A stretch of DNA of 64,000 bases from Gracilibacteraceae bacterium. Its GTDB lineage: Bacteria; Bacillota; Desulfitobacteriia; Desulfitobacteriales; Syntrophobotulaceae. Shown here one piece after another: positions 14,626 through 22,600 of this stretch (position 1 is the stretch's first letter; each line of letters starts with the position of its first letter). The DNA is taken from the NCBI GenBank assembly GCA_031266805.1, contig JAISAH010000111.1, forward strand, positions 1 to 64,000. Direction: 5' to 3'. The translations under genes and the position numbers were made by a program. A model generated the notes under the pieces. That model had not been told where the DNA came from, ran no database searches, and saw nothing but the letters and a program-made list of their open reading frames with translations.

Positions 14626-17070
14626 TCAGGCTCCCGGTTTAGCCCGCCGCCGCCTGATGATAAACCCAGCGGCCACGGCGGCCAGCGCCAAGGCTCCTAT
14701 CGCCGCGGCCTGAAGGCCGGCGCTCTGTTTCGGCGCCTGCTCGTTGACAACCGGCGCAGTCGCCGCGGCTGCGGGTTCCGCCGCTCGCGCCACCACCGGC
14801 GCCGCTTCCGGGACGGTCTCTTCTGCCGCGGCTTCCGTTTCCGTCTGGACCCTGACCGGCTCGGCGGCGGCGGGCGCGTCAGCGCGGACCACAGCCGGCT
14901 CGGGCGCCGCCGCGGCCGCCGGCGCCGTCACAGTCGCCGCCGCGGGCGGCGGTACAGGCGGCGGCGGAACTTTTGCCGCTCCCGCTACGAGAGCGTACAG
15001 GCTCAGATGATTGAGATCCACCTCATAGAAATCTTCGGATATCCGCCCCCTGATCAGCGTGGCCGTGCCGTCCGCGTTGACGCGGTAGCAAAGGACGCTT
15101 TCCGGGTCGTAGCCCGCCGGAATGGGTATGCGCAGCGTGATCAGCCCGTCCGGCTGAATGGCCTCGCCCTCCAGTTCCAAGCTGATGTCAAAGAGGGTGA
15201 ATTTGTCCCCGATCTCCGTAAGCGCTCTTTGCGCCAACTGATAGCCGGTACTCGCGCTTTCCGCGCCGATCTGGGCGACGACAAAGACCGCGCCTTCCGG
15301 CACCACGCCGGCGGGGGCCGTCAGGCGGATATTCGTCGTCTCATCCCTGAGCGCCGCGGTCGGGGCTTTGCTCGGACTCAAAGACGAATTGCCGTAAGCC
15401 ACGTTCTCGGTGGGATTCAGTTCCGCGTCGGCCGGGGCGGTTTTCACACTGGCCCAGTTGATACGGAACCGTGCTTCCAGCCATCCGTCCGTAGCCGCGC
15501 CCACCGCGTCCATCGGCGTGTAGGGGACTTTGATCCGCGTAGGCAGATACTCCGCAGAGACGTCGGGCAGGCTGATTTCAAACACTTTCAGGTAGATTAT
15601 CTCATGCTCCTCGCCGTCAAACTTTGTGTTGGTCGTAAAAGGGGCGCTCACCAATTCACTGGCCCCCTCCACCTCGGTGATGCCCGTGGTGTAGCCGCTC
15701 ACCTCCACGGGGTGGGTGGCGATATGCATAACGGAACTGCCGCCTTCCGTGATCACAAGCGCGGTTTTGTCAAAAGCGACGCTGCCCATGGAGGATTTAT
15801 TAAGTTCCGCGTGCCACAGATCGACATTCACATAATACCGGCCGTCCTGCGCCGGATCGACGGCGCCCGCGCCGCCGCCTGTGCCCGGCGTACCGGGGTT
15901 TACGGGTGTTGCCGCGGCCGGCAGCAGCGCGCTGAGCGCCGCCCGGACCGCCGCCGCCCGCTTGTCCGCCATATCCTGGGTGACGGTCAAAGCCGCGTTA
16001 CGGCTCACCAGCCATTCTCCCGCCGCCGTCGCGGCGCTGAGCGCGGCGCGGGACGCCGCCGTCCAGCCCGCGGCCCCGCTGCCGCCGGCTTCCGCCAGAG
16101 CGGCCTCCAGATCGGCGACGTCGGCGCGCTGGGCGCCGCCGCTCAGGTCAACCCCGCTCCAGTCCAGGCGCAGCCGAGCCAGCTGCGTGCCGGAGCCGGA
16201 GTTGATCTTCTCCATTACCGGCACGAATACTTCCACGATCACTTCTTCCTCGCCCGGGGAAACGGGAATGCCCAGCTCCCGCGGATACCAGAGTCCCTGA
16301 TGTATCGGGCCGTGGGCGTCGGTAAAACCTTCATACGTTTCGTAAACGGCGGCCGGCGTTTTATCGTAATGGCTGATATAGCCGCCGTCGTCATAATATA
16401 TGCGATCCACGCGGGCAAAGGTTTCCAGATACCCGGTCAGCCCGGCGGTGCTCAAAGGCTGGAAAAACAGGCGCAGTTCCGCCTTCCCGTCCGGGCCGGA
16501 AATCACCCGGCTCAGTTCGTGGGCGACGGCGGCGTGCCCCATGGAGGGGTTCGCGGGAACGCTGTAATTCCAGAGGGCGGTCCGCTGGGCAAACGGATGA
16601 TCGCCTGCGGGCAAAGCCTGCCGGTTTTGCAGGTCTTCGCTCAAAACCAGCGCGGCCTGCGCCGCCTTGAGCAGGGCGACCTGAGCGTCCGCCTCTTTCT
16701 GGGTCAGTCCCTCGCTTTGGATCGCCGCCTCGGCGGCGGCGACAGCCGTGCCCAGGGCCGCGAGCGACGTCGCTTCCGCGGAAGCCTCGGCGTCGCCATA
16801 CCGGGCCTGGGCCTCGGTTATAGCCTCCGCCAGCGCGGCCGTGTCCGCTCCGGGCACGTACACACCCGCGGCGGCGGCGCGCATTTCCGCCCGGAATGTG
16901 TCGTCCTCGGTTTCATAAACACCCTCCGGCTGTTCCGGCGCCGCGCCGTCTTCGCCCGGCGTCTGTCCGGCCCAGACGACCGGCAGCGGCATGATCGCCA
17001 GCAGGGCGAGCGCAAGCAGCAAACTCAGGCAGCAGCGCGCGCGGATCCCTTTTCTTGTAAACATACTCAT
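14626..17070 (-). CDS. Two-NEAT-domain heme-capture surface protein
   Basis: An 814-residue exported protein and first gene of the heme operon. The signal peptide is 1-34. A FIVAR-like helical repeat (about 70-130) precedes NEAT 1 (about 150-310, motif NPSMGHAAV) and a second helical repeat (about 320-390). NEAT 2 follows (about 405-550, LWHAELNKSSMGSVAF), then a ZU5-like beta domain (about 555-690), an Ala/Pro/Glu stalk, a transmembrane helix near 782-803 and the tail RRRRAKPGA. No LPXTG-type motif is seen, so it is probably membrane-tethered. NEAT domains bind heme at the Gram-positive surface. The module order FIVAR-NEAT matches that in the 1697-residue protein. AAGGAG precedes tandem ATGs. 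Confidence 0.9.
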   Translation of the reverse strand: MSMFTRKGIRARCCLSLLLALALLAIMPLPVVWAGQTPGEDGAAPEQPEGVYETEDDTFRAEMRAAAAGVYVPGADTAALAEAITEAQARYGDAEASAEATSLAALGTAVAAAEAAIQSEGLTQKEADAQVALLKAAQAALVLSEDLQNRQALPAGDHPFAQRTALWNYSVPANPSMGHAAVAHELSRVISGPDGKAELRLFFQPLSTAGLTGYLETFARVDRIYYDDGGYISHYDKTPAAVYETYEGFTDAHGPIHQGLWYPRELGIPVSPGEEEVIVEVFVPVMEKINSGSGTQLARLRLDWSGVDLSGGAQRADVADLEAALAEAGGSGAAGWTAASRAALSAATAAGEWLVSRNAALTVTQDMADKRAAAVRAALSALLPAAATPVNPGTPGTGGGAGAVDPAQDGRYYVNVDLWHAELNKSSMGSVAFDKTALVITEGGSSVMHIATHPVEVSGYTTGITEVEGASELVSAPFTTNTKFDGEEHEIIYLKVFEISLPDVSAEYLPTRIKVPYTPMDAVGAATDGWLEARFRINWASVKTAPADAELNPTENVAYGNSSLSPSKAPTAALRDETTNIRLTAPAGVVPEGAVFVVAQIGAESASTGYQLAQRALTEIGDKFTLFDISLELEGEAIQPDGLITLRIPIPAGYDPESVLCYRVNADGTATLIRGRISEDFYEVDLNHLSLYALVAGAAKVPPPPVPPPAAATVTAPAAAAAPEPAVVRADAPAAAEPVRVQTETEAAAEETVPEAAPVVARAAEPAAAATAPVVNEQAPKQSAGLQAAAIGALALAAVAAGFIIRRRRAKPGA

Positions 17071-17180
17071 GTCATCCTTAACTCCTTTGCCTTATAATAA
17101 AATCAATCCGTCGCGGGGAAGCGGAGGGAGGGGGAGGTATGTGACAAATTTCCCGCACACCCGCGGGGGAGTCGCAGTTT

Positions 17181-17270
17181 CGTTAGCATAAGCTAACGAT
17201 AGAGCTTACCACCGCCGTTTTTATGTTCGCTCCGTATCAGCGGAAACAAGCAAGAAGTTTGCCGCTGATA
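17181..17270 (-). promoter_or_regulatory. Two hairpins in the 5' leader of the heme operon
   Basis: Within the roughly 210-base leader, TATCAGCGG (17235-17243) pairs with CCGCTGATA (17262-17270), and CGTTAGC (17181-17187) pairs with GCTAACG (17192-17198) around a four-base loop. They may be RNA structure or operator dyads. I recognise no known riboswitch. The rest of 17071-17180 has no feature beyond the ribosome site. Confidence 0.4.
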
Positions 17271-17287
17271 ACCCACGGATTTAGTCC

Positions 17288-17316
17288 AGTCTAATGGATT
17301 CCGCAGAATAAGTCAA
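17288..17316 (-). promoter_or_regulatory. Sigma-A promoter of the heme operon
   Basis: On the minus strand TTGACT (17311-17316), 17-base spacer, TAGACT (17288-17293). This places the transcript start near 17281, about 210 bases before the NEAT gene. It is the only good promoter seen before the run of overlapping genes down to 6751. Confidence 0.65.
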
Positions 17317-17351
17317 CACAGGCAAATTTCAAATTATCTCCCCGAAAAATG

Positions 17352-17372
17352 ACAATATATGTATGATATTGT
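17352..17372. promoter_or_regulatory. Inverted repeat upstream of the heme promoter, candidate operator
   Basis: ACAATAT (17352-17358) and ATATTGT (17366-17372) form a perfect 7+7 dyad with a 7-base spacer. It lies 36 bases upstream of the -35 box of the heme operon promoter. Position and AT-rich dyad form fit a metal- or heme-responsive regulator, but it is not a clear Fur box. Confidence 0.4.
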
Positions 17373-17435
17373 AATATTTTTACAACAACTTTGCCGTCTT
17401 TTCAAGGAGTTTCGGCTTTGCGCCCGAAGAAAAAC

Positions 17436-17457
17436 GGTGACAACCTTGGTTGTCACC
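17436..17457. terminator. Intrinsic terminator, probably bidirectional
   Basis: GGTGACAACC pairs with GGTTGTCACC in a perfect 10-bp hairpin. On the minus strand the stem is followed by GTTTTTCTTC, fitting termination after the rRNA methyltransferase gene ending at 17499. On the plus strand a T-run follows about 9 bases after the stem. It insulates the heme operon from the genes upstream. Confidence 0.75.
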
Positions 17458-17498
17458 AAAGCTGTTTTTTTCCAAAAAAAAATTTTTTGAAACGCCCT

Positions 17499-18680
17499 TC
17501 ATTTTAGCTCGAACAAGCTCACCGTTTCCACGTCGACGCACCAGCAAAACATGTCCACGGGCCGCACGGCGGTCAGCCGGTACTTCCGGCTGAGCAAAGC
17601 GGCGTCGCGCGCCAGAGTCGCCGGGTTGCAGGAGACGTAGACGAGACGATGGGGGAGGGCGGTCAACAACGCTTCCGTCACCTCCGGCGCCAGACCGGCG
17701 CGGGGCGGATCCGCCACGACCGCGTCCGGGCGCTCCGCGGCGAAAGATTTCCGCGAGAGGACGGTTTCCGTTTTACCCGTGAAAAAACGCGCGTTATCTA
17801 TGCCGTTGCGCCTGGCGTTAGCCCAGGCTTCTTGTACCGCGCGGGGATTTTCTTCCACGGCGCTGACCTGAGCGGCGCGCGCGGCCAAAAGCAAAGATAT
17901 CACGCCGGCGCCGCTGTAGAGATCCCAGACTGTTTCCCGGCCGGAGAGCTTTGCCCATTCCAGGACAGTGTTATAGAGAACTTCCGTTTGCGCCGGGTTT
18001 ACCTGTAAAAACGTGGCCAGGCCCACTTGAAAGACGAGGCCGCAGACGCCGGCCGTCAGAGTGTCCGCCCAGCCCGGCAGCGAACAGGCCAGTTCGCCGC
18101 CCGCGCCGCACCGGATAGCGACCGCTCCCGGCGCTTGTCCGGCCAGTTCCTTTTTTACGGTGTCCAGCGCGGCGTTCATAGCCTGCGGCAGGAGGGCGCA
18201 GCTCTCGCAGGGGACGACGGTACGGCTGCGCGGCGCAAAAAAACCCAGATCGCCCCCGTCCCAATGCAGCACCGCCTTATTGCGATAACCCCAGGGCCGC
18301 TCCGCCGCGTATACCGGCAGCACTTCCGCCGTCACGCCGCCGATCCGGCGCAGGGCGTCTTCCACCCAGCGCCGCTTCCAATCAAGGGTGGCGGCATAGG
18401 ATAAATGCTGGAGATGACAACCGCCGCAGCGGCCAAAAAGCGGACAGACCGGGGCCTGCCTTTCCGGGGCCGCGCTGAGCAGCCGCTGTATTTTTCCGCG
18501 GCGATAATTTTTCTTATATTCTGTCAATTCCACCAGAGCCGTTTCGCCCGGCAAAAGCCCCGGAACGAACACAGCCGCGCCGTCAGGGGCCGCGGCCACG
18601 GCGCTGCCGTCCGATGCTAAACGCTCGGGGCTGAGGCGCAGGAGATGATCGTCATGTCCCGCTCTTTTCTCCTCTCTCAC
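17499..18680 (-). CDS. rlmD: 23S rRNA (uracil-C5)-methyltransferase, RlmD/RumA family
   Basis: A 393-residue SAM-dependent methyltransferase making m5U in 23S rRNA. It has an N-terminal TRAM domain (about 8-68), an Fe-S-type cysteine cluster CPLFGRCGGC near 79-88 with a further CESC near 165, the SAM-binding motif VWDLYSGAGVISLLLA near 248, ADPPRAGL near 320 and the catalytic-Cys motif YVSCNPATLARD near 348. In Bacillus one enzyme of this family modifies two sites, so the exact target uracil is uncertain. It starts with GTG overlapping the stop of the upstream ABC gene by 4 bases. Confidence 0.92.
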   Translation of the reverse strand: MREEKRAGHDDHLLRLSPERLASDGSAVAAAPDGAAVFVPGLLPGETALVELTEYKKNYRRGKIQRLLSAAPERQAPVCPLFGRCGGCHLQHLSYAATLDWKRRWVEDALRRIGGVTAEVLPVYAAERPWGYRNKAVLHWDGGDLGFFAPRSRTVVPCESCALLPQAMNAALDTVKKELAGQAPGAVAIRCGAGGELACSLPGWADTLTAGVCGLVFQVGLATFLQVNPAQTEVLYNTVLEWAKLSGRETVWDLYSGAGVISLLLAARAAQVSAVEENPRAVQEAWANARRNGIDNARFFTGKTETVLSRKSFAAERPDAVVADPPRAGLAPEVTEALLTALPHRLVYVSCNPATLARDAALLSRKYRLTAVRPVDMFCWCVDVETVSLFELK

Positions 18681-20461
18681 AGTTCTCGCAGTCCTTTCCT
18701 CCGAAGCAGGGCATAACGGCCCGCCTGAGACAGCAGCGCGGCATGGGTCCCGCGTTCCGCCACCCGGCCCTCGTCCATCACGATGATCTCATCCATATCT
18801 TCCAGCCCGCTCAAATTATGCGTGACCGTCAGGACCGTCCTCTGCCCGGCCCAGTCGCGGAGCGAGGCGCGGATCTCCTCGCCGGTCAGCGTATCCAGCC
18901 CTTGTTCCGCTTCGTCCAGAATGATAACGGGGGAGTTCTTGAGAAAAACCCTGGCCAGCGCCACTCGCTGCCGCTGACCGCCGGAAAGCTTCAGGCCGTT
19001 TTCGCCCACTTCCGTCTCATACCCGTCCGGCAAAGTCCGGATGAATTCGTCCAGCCGGGCCAGCCGGCACGCCTCCCGCAAGTCGGCCGCCGTGGCTTCC
19101 GGACGCGCCAGCAGGATGTTTTCCCGGATGGTGGCGTGAAATATCCACGGATCCTGACTCAAAACCCCCAGCGCGGCGCGCGCTTCTTCCGCCGCCATGT
19201 CCGTGATCTCCCGGCCGTCCATGGTTATGCTGCCGGCCGTATACGGCCAAAACCGGAGCAGCAAGGAGACGACGGTGCTCTTGCCCGCGCCGGTCGAGCC
19301 GACCAGCGCTTTTTTCGCGCCCGGCGGCAAATGCAAAGAGAAATCCCGAAGCGCGAAAGTTTCTTCTTTCCCGTAACGAAAACACACCTGCCGCCACACG
19401 ATGTCCGGCGGCGCGCTTGTTTTCACCGCCGCCGGTGCCGCTTCATAGCCGGGCGACGGCGGCGGCTCCGGTTCCGCCCGCCGCGGCGCGTCGTCCGGGA
19501 CCAGGGAAAAAAGCCGCTCCGCCGCCGTCAGTCCCTCGTCCAATTGTTCCAGCGCCAAAGGCATCGGCTGCAGCGACTCAAACGCCGCTTGCGCGACCAG
19601 ACCGGTCATGGCGAGAAATATCCCCTCCATACGGCCCTCCGCCACCAGACCGACTCCGGAAAACACTCCGGCGATCAGGGCCAGATGGCTGAAAAACTGA
19701 ATGAGGACAGCGGTCAGGCTGTCCAGAGCGTGGAGCTTATTTCGGCGCCGCCCGATTTCCCGCAAAGCGGCGGCGACGGCCTCCCGTTTAGCCCCGGCCG
19801 CGCCGCAGGCCGTAAGTTCCGCCAAACCGCGAGCGAAATCCGTGACGCCGCCGTAAACTTCGTCCCACAGGCGGGCTGTCATCGCCGCCGCGCCGCGCGT
19901 GACCCGCCGGGCCAGCAGCGGCACGCCCACTCCGCCCGTCAGCGCCAGTATGATCAAAAAAGCGGCGGCCGGCGGGCTGAAAAAACTGAGAAAAACCGCG
20001 CAGGCGGCGACGGAGACAAAGGCGATAAAAGGAGCGGCTAGGACGCGGATGTAAAAAAATTGTAGCGTCTCGATATCAGCGGTGATCCGGCGAAAAAGGG
20101 CGCTTTCCGCCCGGGACTGCAGATTGGCCGGGGCCAGCGGTTCTATCGCCTGGTAAAACCAGACGCGGATCTTTTTCAAGATGCGGAAAGTCACATCGTG
20201 AGTGAAGTATCTTTCCGCGTAGCGCAAAGCGGCCCTGCCGACGCCAAAAAAGCGCACGCCCACGATGAGGAGCGTCAACTCAAACAAAGGCGGCATCAGC
20301 GCCGCCGAGGAGATCAAAACCGCCGAGACGGCTAAGAGTCCGGCGTTAGCCAGCACGGTCAAAGCGCCGCAAGCGGCGGCGCCGATCATCATCAGCCGGT
20401 AAGGCCGCAAGAGAGTTAGCAGCCGCCGCAAAACCGTCATGGAATCAAGCTGTTTTTCCAC
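18677..20461 (-). CDS. cydC: CydC-type ABC exporter subunit
   Basis: A 594-residue permease-ATPase with the CydC hallmark RYAERYFTHDVTFRILKKIR near 80-100 and the PLAPANLQSR segment near 113. Walker A is GSTGAGKST near 392 and the signature LSGGQRQRVALARVFL near 498. It sits 13 bases after its CydD partner and overlaps rlmD by 4 bases. In bacteria CydDC is required for cytochrome bd assembly and has been linked to thiol and heme transport. No cydAB genes are in the window, so the link to a bd oxidase cannot be checked here. Confidence 0.9.
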   Translation of the reverse strand: MEKQLDSMTVLRRLLTLLRPYRLMMIGAAACGALTVLANAGLLAVSAVLISSAALMPPLFELTLLIVGVRFFGVGRAALRYAERYFTHDVTFRILKKIRVWFYQAIEPLAPANLQSRAESALFRRITADIETLQFFYIRVLAAPFIAFVSVAACAVFLSFFSPPAAAFLIILALTGGVGVPLLARRVTRGAAAMTARLWDEVYGGVTDFARGLAELTACGAAGAKREAVAAALREIGRRRNKLHALDSLTAVLIQFFSHLALIAGVFSGVGLVAEGRMEGIFLAMTGLVAQAAFESLQPMPLALEQLDEGLTAAERLFSLVPDDAPRRAEPEPPPSPGYEAAPAAVKTSAPPDIVWRQVCFRYGKEETFALRDFSLHLPPGAKKALVGSTGAGKSTVVSLLLRFWPYTAGSITMDGREITDMAAEEARAALGVLSQDPWIFHATIRENILLARPEATAADLREACRLARLDEFIRTLPDGYETEVGENGLKLSGGQRQRVALARVFLKNSPVIILDEAEQGLDTLTGEEIRASLRDWAGQRTVLTVTHNLSGLEDMDEIIVMDEGRVAERGTHAALLSQAGRYALLRRKGLREL

Positions 20462-20474
20462 AAGGCCCGCCCGC

Positions 20475-22247
20475 CTATAGCCCGGCGCCGCCGAGTCCGG
20501 CTTGCCGCAGAGCCCGAAACGCTCCGTCCCGGCGCATGAGTTCCGCCGGCGCGCCGCTTTCGCTCACCCGGCCGCGCTGCAGGACGAGGATCCGATCCAT
20601 GCGCATAGTCGTCTGCAGACGATGAGCGGCCGCGACGACGGTTTTATCCCGCATGAGCCGCCACAGAGCGTTTTGGACGGTTTCTTCCCGCGCGAGATCC
20701 AAATTGGCCGTCGCTTCATCCAAAAGGAGCAGCGGCGCTCGGCGCAGAGCCGCCCGACCTATTGCCAATAATTGGATCTGGCCGCCGGAAAGTCCGCGCC
20801 CGCCCTGACCGACGCGGGTCGCATAACCGTCGGGCAGATCGGCCACAAATTCCGCCAGGCCTAGCTCCGAGCAGGTTTGGCGCATGAGTTCTTCTGTCGC
20901 CTCGGTGTTCCCCAGCAGCAAGTTGTCCCGGATGCTCCCGGCAAAAACCCACGGTTTCTGCGGCACCCAGGCGACCAGCCGCCGCCAGGCCTCTATATCC
21001 AGGTCCCGCATATCCGCGCCGTTGATGAGGATCCGCCCGCTGTCCGGCAGGACAAATCCGAGCAGAAGATTGAGCACGCTTGATTTGCCGCCGCCGCTCG
21101 GCCCGACCAGGCCGATTTTTTCGCCGGCCCGCAATTCAAAACTCAGGCCTTCCAGCGCTCTTTCCCGCTCTTCGCCATAGGTCAGCGTCACGTCACAGAA
21201 GGAAACGCTTATTCCCGCCGCCGCGTCTACGCCGAGGCGCGGTTTTAGCCGTCCGGGGTCCGGCGCCGCGCTGCCCTTGTCATCCGTGCTCCCCCCGGCG
21301 GGCGTCCGCAAAAAAGCGTAAACGCGCTCGGCGGCGGCGGCCCCGTTCAAACTGGCGTGGTACTGAGCGCCGAGGGAACGGATGGGCAAATAAAATTCCG
21401 GCGCCAGCAGCAGCAGAAAAAACGCCGTCTGAAAATCAATGCCGCCGCCCACCAGGCGCAATCCCAGCGCCACCGCCACGATCGCGATGCTCAGCGTGCT
21501 GAAAAGCTCCAGCGTCAAAGCGGATAAAAAAGCGATCCGCAAAACGCCCAGACTGACGCGGCGGAAATCCTCGCTGATCTCCTCGACTTTTTCAGCTTGT
21601 TTCGCGCTTTGCCCCAAGATTTTCAGCGTGGTCATCCCTTGCAGCACATCCTGCAGATATCCCGTCATCCGCGCCAAAACGCGCCACCGTTTTTTCGTTT
21701 CGCTGCCGGCCCATTTTCCGATCATCATCATGAACATGGGGAGCAGGGGAGCGGTGACCAGCAAAATCAGCCCCGTCGTCCAGTCCCGGGGGAATATCAC
21801 CCCCAGAAAGAGGATGGGCAATATGCCGGTCTTAAAAAGCTGCGGCAGATATTTGCCGAAATAAGCGTGCAGGACTTCGAGGCCTTCCGTGACCAAATGC
21901 AACAATTCCCCGGTCTGTTCTTCCCGCAGCCGGAGAGGGCCTATTTTCTCCATATGGGCCAGCACGGCTTCCCGCAAGCGAAACTGCACGCCCCGCGCCA
22001 GACGCAGCGCGAACCATTCTTCCAGCCAGCCGGTCAAAGCGCGCAGAGTGACTAAAGCGAGAAGGGCGGCAAAGAAAGATCGCGTGCCGAGGGGCGCCGC
22101 GCCGTCCAGAAAAACCGCCCGCACGACGCAGGCCAAGACCCAGGCCTGGGCCAGCACGGCGACGCCGCTGAGCAGACCGCAAAGCACTATGCCCGCGAGA
22201 TACAGTTTGTCACGGCCGGCTTCCCGCCACAGGTTTTTGTCGATCAT
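20475..22247 (-). CDS. cydD: CydD-type ABC exporter subunit
   Basis: A 590-residue permease-ATPase. The membrane domain has the CydD segment HAYFGKYLPQLFKTGI near 131 and TAPLLPMFMMMIGKWAG near 165. Walker A is GPSGGGKSS near 384, the signature LSGGQIQLLAIGRAAL near 492 and Walker B LLLLDEATANLD near 512. It starts with ATG just beyond the bactofilin gene and precedes cydC. This pair is closer to canonical CydDC than the pair at 7.2-10.6 kb. Confidence 0.9.
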   Translation of the reverse strand: MIDKNLWREAGRDKLYLAGIVLCGLLSGVAVLAQAWVLACVVRAVFLDGAAPLGTRSFFAALLALVTLRALTGWLEEWFALRLARGVQFRLREAVLAHMEKIGPLRLREEQTGELLHLVTEGLEVLHAYFGKYLPQLFKTGILPILFLGVIFPRDWTTGLILLVTAPLLPMFMMMIGKWAGSETKKRWRVLARMTGYLQDVLQGMTTLKILGQSAKQAEKVEEISEDFRRVSLGVLRIAFLSALTLELFSTLSIAIVAVALGLRLVGGGIDFQTAFFLLLLAPEFYLPIRSLGAQYHASLNGAAAAERVYAFLRTPAGGSTDDKGSAAPDPGRLKPRLGVDAAAGISVSFCDVTLTYGEERERALEGLSFELRAGEKIGLVGPSGGGKSSVLNLLLGFVLPDSGRILINGADMRDLDIEAWRRLVAWVPQKPWVFAGSIRDNLLLGNTEATEELMRQTCSELGLAEFVADLPDGYATRVGQGGRGLSGGQIQLLAIGRAALRRAPLLLLDEATANLDLAREETVQNALWRLMRDKTVVAAAHRLQTTMRMDRILVLQRGRVSESGAPAELMRRDGAFRALRQAGLGGAGL

Positions 22248-22263
22248 TCAGCTGACCGCCTTT

Positions 22264-22578
22264 TCACCAATGTTTGCTGGAGCCGACGAAAAAACCCCCG
22301 GTCTCGATGAGCAATTCCCTCGTGATTATATCCCCGCGCAAAGAGCCGCTGGCAGTGATTTCCAGCAGGTTGCCCGCTGTGACGCCGCCTTTCACCTTAC
22401 CGCCGACACTGACGTTGCGGGCTTTTATGCTCCCCTCCACTTCGGCGGAAACGCCCAAAGTCAGATCTCCTTTTACTTCAATGTCCCCGTCGAATTTGCC
22501 CTCGATCCGCGCGTCGCTTTTCGAAACGATTTTGCCCGTCACATGCGCGTCCGCCGGAAGAATAAAAAGACTGTGCAA
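22264..22578 (-). CDS. Bactofilin
   Basis: A 104-residue protein that is almost entirely the bactofilin beta-helix: IVSKSDARIEGKFDGDIEVK, then VEGSIKARNVSVGGKVKGGV and SGSLRGDIITRELLIETGG. Bactofilins polymerise without nucleotide on the inner membrane face and organise wall-modifying enzymes. It lies 22 bases after an N-acetylmuramoyl-L-alanine amidase gene on the same strand, which fits a wall-synthesis role. Confidence 0.92.
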   Translation of the reverse strand: MHSLFILPADAHVTGKIVSKSDARIEGKFDGDIEVKGDLTLGVSAEVEGSIKARNVSVGGKVKGGVTAGNLLEITASGSLRGDIITRELLIETGGFFVGSSKHW

Positions 22579-22600
22579 TTTCTATTACCCCGCAAGAACC

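Noticed and set aside
14566-17097. Plus-strand open frame of 843 codons opposite the NEAT gene
   Set aside because: Arg/Gly-rich translation with no domain or start signal; it mirrors codon bias of the well-supported minus-strand gene.
17281-17435. Classical Fur box before the heme operon
   Set aside because: The ACAATAT dyad has a 7-base spacer and does not match the usual 19-bp Fur pattern, so it is listed only as a generic operator candidate.
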